Positions 5,812-8,703 of a DNA stretch of 8,703 nt are shown one piece after another. The translations under genes were made by a program, and so were the position numbers. Source of the stretch: an uncultured Lysobacteraceae bacterium (GTDB lineage Bacteria > Pseudomonadota > Gammaproteobacteria > Xanthomonadales > Rhodanobacteraceae); NCBI GenBank assembly GCA_946480705.1, contig CAMLLF010000129.1:1-8703 (forward strand), read 5' to 3'. Position 1 is the first letter of the stretch. Each line of letters begins with the position of its first letter. Under the pieces are notes generated by a model. The model ran no database searches. It was given only the letters and a program-made list of their open reading frames with translations, and was not told the DNA's origin.

Positions 5812-7410
5812 TCACAGTTCTTGCACATTTCGGGCCGCCCGACCGACGGCCGCGAGCAGATCGCGGGTATGCGTATGACGCGGACGGGCGAAAACCTCCC
5901 CAACGGTTCCTTGCTCCACGAGTTCGCCGCGCCAGAGCACGCCGACATCGTCCGCGCACGCGGCGACCAGATCCAGGTCGTGGGTCACGAATAGCAGCGC
6001 GAGTCCGCGATCACGCTGCAGGCGACGCAGCAAGGTGACGATCTGCTGCTGCACGAGCACGTCGAGCGCGCTCGTCGCCTCGTCGAGCAGCAGCGCCGCA
6101 GGTTCCGCCGCAAGCGCGCGAGCGATCGCGACGCGCTGACGCTGGCCGCCGGACAGCGCGTCCGGATAGCGGGACGCCAGCGCCGGATCGAGGCCGACAT
6201 CGGCCAGCAGCGCGTCGACGCGCCGCCGGCATTCATCGCGCGTCGGCGGCATGCGGGCGAGCCGCAACGGTTCGGCGATGAGGTCCGCGACGCGCCACAG
6301 CGGATCGAGCGAGGCGCCGGGATCCTGGAACACGAGCTGCAGCGGACCTCGCAGCGGCGCCGGGTCGGCCAGCGGCAGCGGATACGGGGTGCCGTCGAGG
6401 ACGAGGCGGCCGGCGTTCGCGGCCTGCAGGCCGACGAGGCAGCGCAGCAAGGTCGACTTGCCCGAACCGGACTCGCCGACGACGGCCAGCGTGCGGCCGC
6501 GCCGAAGCGTGAAGCCGACGTCGCGCAGCACCGGACGCACCGCGCGGAACCTCCGCGACGAACGGAACCACGCGCCGAGCCCTTCGACGCGCAGCAACGC
6601 GGTCGTCGCTGCATCTGCGGCCGCCGGCGCCGGCATCGCGGTCGCGATGCCGAGCAGCGCCCGGGTGGCAGCAGCCGTCGGCGCCGCGAACAGCGTCGCC
6701 GTGTCGGCCAGTTCGACGAGTCGCCCGTGGTCGAGCACGGCGACGCGGTCGGCGATGTTCCGGACCAGCGCGAGGTCGTGGCTCACGAACAGCAGCGCCA
6801 AGCCGCGCTGTCGCCGCAGCCGGTCGAGGAGTTCGACGATCTGCAGCCGCACCGTGCTGTCGAGCGCGCTCGTCGCTTCGTCCGCGATCAGGAGCCGTGG
6901 GTCCGCCGCGAGCGCGAGCGCGATCAACACGCGTTGCCGCTGGCCGCCGGACAGTTCATGCGGAAACTGCGCGAGACGGTCCTCCGGATGATCGATGCCG
7001 ACTTCGGCGAGGAGATCGCGCGCCCGGTCGCGGCGCGCAGCGCGTCCGACGATGCCGGCGTGTGCCAGCGCTTCGACGATCTGCGCGCCGACGCGACGCA
7101 GCGGGTGCAGGCTGGCCTGGCTGTCCTGCCACACCATCGCGACGCCGCCGCGGCGCAGGCGCCGCCAGGTCGCGGCATCGGCATCGACGAGTTCCTGGCC
7201 CCCGAATTCGATGGATCCGACGACTTCGGCGGCCGGCGGCGGCAGGCCGATCAGCGCCGTGCTGGTCATGCTTTTTCCCGAGCCCGAGGCGCCGATCAGC
7301 GCAAGGCATTCGCCGGCCGCGAGATCGAAGCCGATGCCGTCGACGATTGGTGCCGGACGGCCGCGCAGCGCGATGCGCAAGTCCCGGACGCGCAGCAGCG
7401 GCGCGTTCAC
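5812..7410 (-). CDS. ABC transporter ATPase, two fused Opp/Dpp-type nucleotide-binding domains
   Basis: This 532-residue protein contains two complete ATPase domains, as in fused YejF-like or DppD-DppF-like subunits that power uptake of oligopeptides or related small molecules. Domain 1 has Walker A GASGSGKSM (40-48), Q-loop Q95, signature LSGGQ (153-157), Walker B ending D177-E178 and switch histidine H211. Domain 2 has Walker A GESGSGKST (312-320), Q362, LSGGQ (419-423), D443-E444 and H477. All catalytic residues are present in both, so both sites look active. An Ala-rich linker (about 258-272) joins them. The start is the GTG at 7410, which overlaps the permease stop by four bases (GTGA). 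The frame is open far upstream, but that part is antisense-like sequence inside the permease gene. The substrate cannot be deduced; peptide-type uptake is the family default. Confidence 0.93.
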   Translation of the reverse strand: MNAPLLRVRDLRIALRGRPAPIVDGIGFDLAAGECLALIGASGSGKSMTSTALIGLPPPAAEVVGSIEFGGQELVDADAATWRRLRRGGVAMVWQDSQASLHPLRRVGAQIVEALAHAGIVGRAARRDRARDLLAEVGIDHPEDRLAQFPHELSGGQRQRVLIALALAADPRLLIADEATSALDSTVRLQIVELLDRLRRQRGLALLFVSHDLALVRNIADRVAVLDHGRLVELADTATLFAAPTAAATRALLGIATAMPAPAAADAATTALLRVEGLGAWFRSSRRFRAVRPVLRDVGFTLRRGRTLAVVGESGSGKSTLLRCLVGLQAANAGRLVLDGTPYPLPLADPAPLRGPLQLVFQDPGASLDPLWRVADLIAEPLRLARMPPTRDECRRRVDALLADVGLDPALASRYPDALSGGQRQRVAIARALAAEPAALLLDEATSALDVLVQQQIVTLLRRLQRDRGLALLFVTHDLDLVAACADDVGVLWRGELVEQGTVGEVFARPRHTHTRDLLAAVGRAARNVQEL

Positions 7411-8282
7411 GCCGCTGCCCGGCGCGGATCGAGACGCCGGCGCAGCGCTTCGCCGAGGAACTGGCAGCTGACGAGCGTCACCGCGAGCGCGGCCGCCGGC
7501 GCGATCAGCGTCCATGGCGCGGCATCCATTTCCTGCGTGCCGTCGAACAGCATCGCGCCCCAGCTCGCCGCAGGCTCGTCGACCGACAGACCGAGGAAGC
7601 CGAGAAACGATTCGATGAGGATGGCGTTGGGCACGCCGAGGCTCAGATAGACGAGCGCGAGCCCAAGCAGATTCGGCGCGATGTGTCGCGTCATGATCCA
7701 GCGCGGCGCGGCGCCGAGCAGCCGCGCCGCATCGACGAACGCAGCTCCGCGCAGGCGCGCGGCTTCGGCGCGGATCACGCGCGCGAGGTCCATCCAGACA
7801 TAACCGCCGATCGCGGCGAGCAGCAGCGGCAGCGAGCGCTCGAATACAGTCAGCAGCAGGATCACGATGAGCAGGAACGGCAGTGCGGCCATCAGGTCGA
7901 GCAGCCGCATCATCGCGCGATCGATGCCGCCGCCGAGATAGCCCGCGACGACGCCGTAGCTCATCCCGATCGCGAGCGCGACCAGGCTCGCGAGCAGGCC
8001 GATCAGCAGCGACAGGCGTCCGCCGACGCAGAGACGCACGAACACATCGCGTCCGATCGCGTCCGTGCCGAGCCAGTGGCCGTGCGCGAGTCCGGGCGCA
8101 ACGGACAGATGATCCCAGTCCGTGTGATCCACACCGTAGCGGCTGAACCACGGGCCGACGATGCAGATCAGCGCGAGCGCGCCAAGCACCGCGAGGCAGC
8201 GTCGTATCGTGCGGTCGGCGGGCGCAGCCTCCGGATCGTCGCGCCGGGACGGCGCGGAATCCTGCGGCGGCGCTTCAGCCAT
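7407..8282 (-). CDS. OppC/DppC-type ABC transporter permease
   Basis: This 291-residue inner-membrane permease belongs to the peptide/nickel class. It has a short cytoplasmic N terminus, a first helix (about 27-46), a periplasmic segment ending in HWLGTDAIGRD (69-79), which is characteristic of the OppC N-terminal region, and then a BPD_transp_1 core of about five helices. The EAA loop that contacts the ATPase is seen as VDAARLLG through HIAPN (about 173-194). SFLGFLGL (about 215-222) is also typical of the family. The start ATG (8282) overlaps the end of the EAL gene by 8 bases, and no Shine-Dalgarno is evident, so its translation probably depends on the upstream gene. Such importers need a second (OppB-type) permease and usually a binding protein. 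Neither is in this window, so they must lie upstream of the EAL gene or elsewhere. Confidence 0.92.
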   Translation of the reverse strand: MAEAPPQDSAPSRRDDPEAAPADRTIRRCLAVLGALALICIVGPWFSRYGVDHTDWDHLSVAPGLAHGHWLGTDAIGRDVFVRLCVGGRLSLLIGLLASLVALAIGMSYGVVAGYLGGGIDRAMMRLLDLMAALPFLLIVILLLTVFERSLPLLLAAIGGYVWMDLARVIRAEAARLRGAAFVDAARLLGAAPRWIMTRHIAPNLLGLALVYLSLGVPNAILIESFLGFLGLSVDEPAASWGAMLFDGTQEMDAAPWTLIAPAAALAVTLVSCQFLGEALRRRLDPRRAAA

Positions 8283-8703
8283 GCGGGAACAGCGCGGCGA
8301 AATCGACGCTGCGCAGCGGTCGCGGTTCGCCGAGGTAATTGCCCTGCGCGTAGTCGGCGCCGGAGATGCGCAGCGCTTCGAGCGTCGAGAAGCTGTCGAC
8401 GTGTTCGCCGATCACGCGCAGCTTCAGCGACTGCGCGAGCTGCGTGATCGAGCCAACCATCTTGCGATCGAGTTCGCTGCCGGGCATGCCCTGGACGAAG
8501 CTGCCTTCGACCTTGACGAAATCGACCGGCAGGTGACGCAGGTGCGTGAAGCTCGAAAAGCCCGTGCCGAAATCGTCGAGCGCGAAGCGGCAGCCGAGCT
8601 TCTTCAGCGACGAGATGAAGCTCGCGACGGCGTTCAATTCGTTTGCCGACCTCGATTTTCGCACGCAGTCGCTGACCTTCAACGAATACGGCCCGATCCT
8701 GAT
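8275..8703 (-). CDS. EAL-domain protein, C-terminal part (5' end outside window)
   Basis: The frame is open from the window edge to TGA at 8277-8275, giving the last 142 residues. This is the C-terminal half of an EAL (c-di-GMP phosphodiesterase) domain; the EAL signature itself and any sensor or GGDEF domains would lie upstream. Counting from the edge, conserved elements are LDDFGTGFSSF (42-52), the catalytic-type lysine in VKVEGSF (K64), the glutamate in IGEHVD (E100) and the QGNYLGEP segment (Q120). Where active enzymes carry the metal-binding E(I/V)TE motif, the best match here is LKVSD (8-12), which lacks both usual glutamates, and the following spacing is about three residues longer. 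KID is also KVE here. The domain may be a degenerate, binding-only EAL, or this edge region may hold an error. It overlaps the permease gene by 8 bases. Confidence 0.85.
   Translation of the reverse strand: MRIGPYSLKVSDCVRKSRSANELNAVASFISSLKKLGCRFALDDFGTGFSSFTHLRHLPVDFVKVEGSFVQGMPGSELDRKMVGSITQLAQSLKLRVIGEHVDSFSTLEALRISGADYAQGNYLGEPRPLRSVDFAALFPHG

Noticed and set aside
5753..5815. Short minus-strand GTG frame ending at TAA (20 codons) after the ATPase gene
   Set aside because: There is no Shine-Dalgarno and no similarity, and it overlaps the promoter candidate of the SPFH gene.
7411..8151. N-terminal extension of the ATPase frame up to 8151
   Set aside because: It lies entirely inside the permease gene in another frame and encodes Arg-rich sequence without homology. 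The GTG at 7410 gives a normal ATPase N terminus.
6897..8447. A 516-codon open frame on the plus strand
   Set aside because: It is antisense to the ATPase, permease and EAL genes. The translation is rich in Arg, Ala, Gln and Asp repeats, typical of a shadow frame.

Overview
The window is very GC-rich chromosomal DNA with dense, tightly packed genes. It most likely comes from a gammaproteobacterium of the Xanthomonadales/Nevskiales type. That placement is an inference from three things: the rsmG-parA-parB core, a DUF3379-type anti-sigma factor next to an ECF sigma factor, and the overall composition. No rRNA, tRNA, CRISPR array or insertion sequence is visible.

Layout: only the first gene lies on the plus strand (1-540, 5' end outside the window). 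It encodes a membrane protein I do not recognise. A strong hairpin at 568-602 separates it from everything else, which is on the minus strand. Read in the minus direction from the right edge, the order is: an EAL-domain (c-di-GMP) protein, 5' truncated (8703-8275); an OppC/DppC-type ABC permease (8282-7407); a fused two-domain Opp/Dpp-type ATPase (7410-5812); a short SPFH/band-7 membrane protein (5660-5190) closed by a Rho-independent terminator (5146-5169); rsmG (5074-4445), parA (4428-3634) and parB (3625-2750); an ECF sigma factor (2670-2158) overlapping its DUF3379 zinc-finger anti-sigma factor (2161-1439); and a family 2 glycosyltransferase (1330-611).

Functional units: (a) EAL, permease and ATPase overlap by 8 and 4 bases, so they are probably translated together. 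The second permease and the substrate-binding protein expected for such a peptide-type importer are not in the window. (b) The SPFH gene stands alone, with a sigma70-like promoter, a leader of about 85 bases that can form competing hairpins around its ribosome binding site, and its own terminator. (c) rsmG-parA-parB is the conserved chromosome-segregation and 16S rRNA methylation cluster. (d) The sigma/anti-sigma pair follows parB after 79 bases, and a 9-bp perfect inverted repeat there overlaps a candidate ECF promoter. (e) The glycosyltransferase has a plausible promoter of its own.

Most of the window is ordinary conserved biology. The least ordinary points are the EAL gene overlapping the transporter operon, with an apparently degenerate catalytic motif, and the leader of the SPFH gene. 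No intergenic stretch exceeds 300 bases; the longest is 151 bases (5661-5811). I do not see clear evidence of a wholly new multi-gene system.
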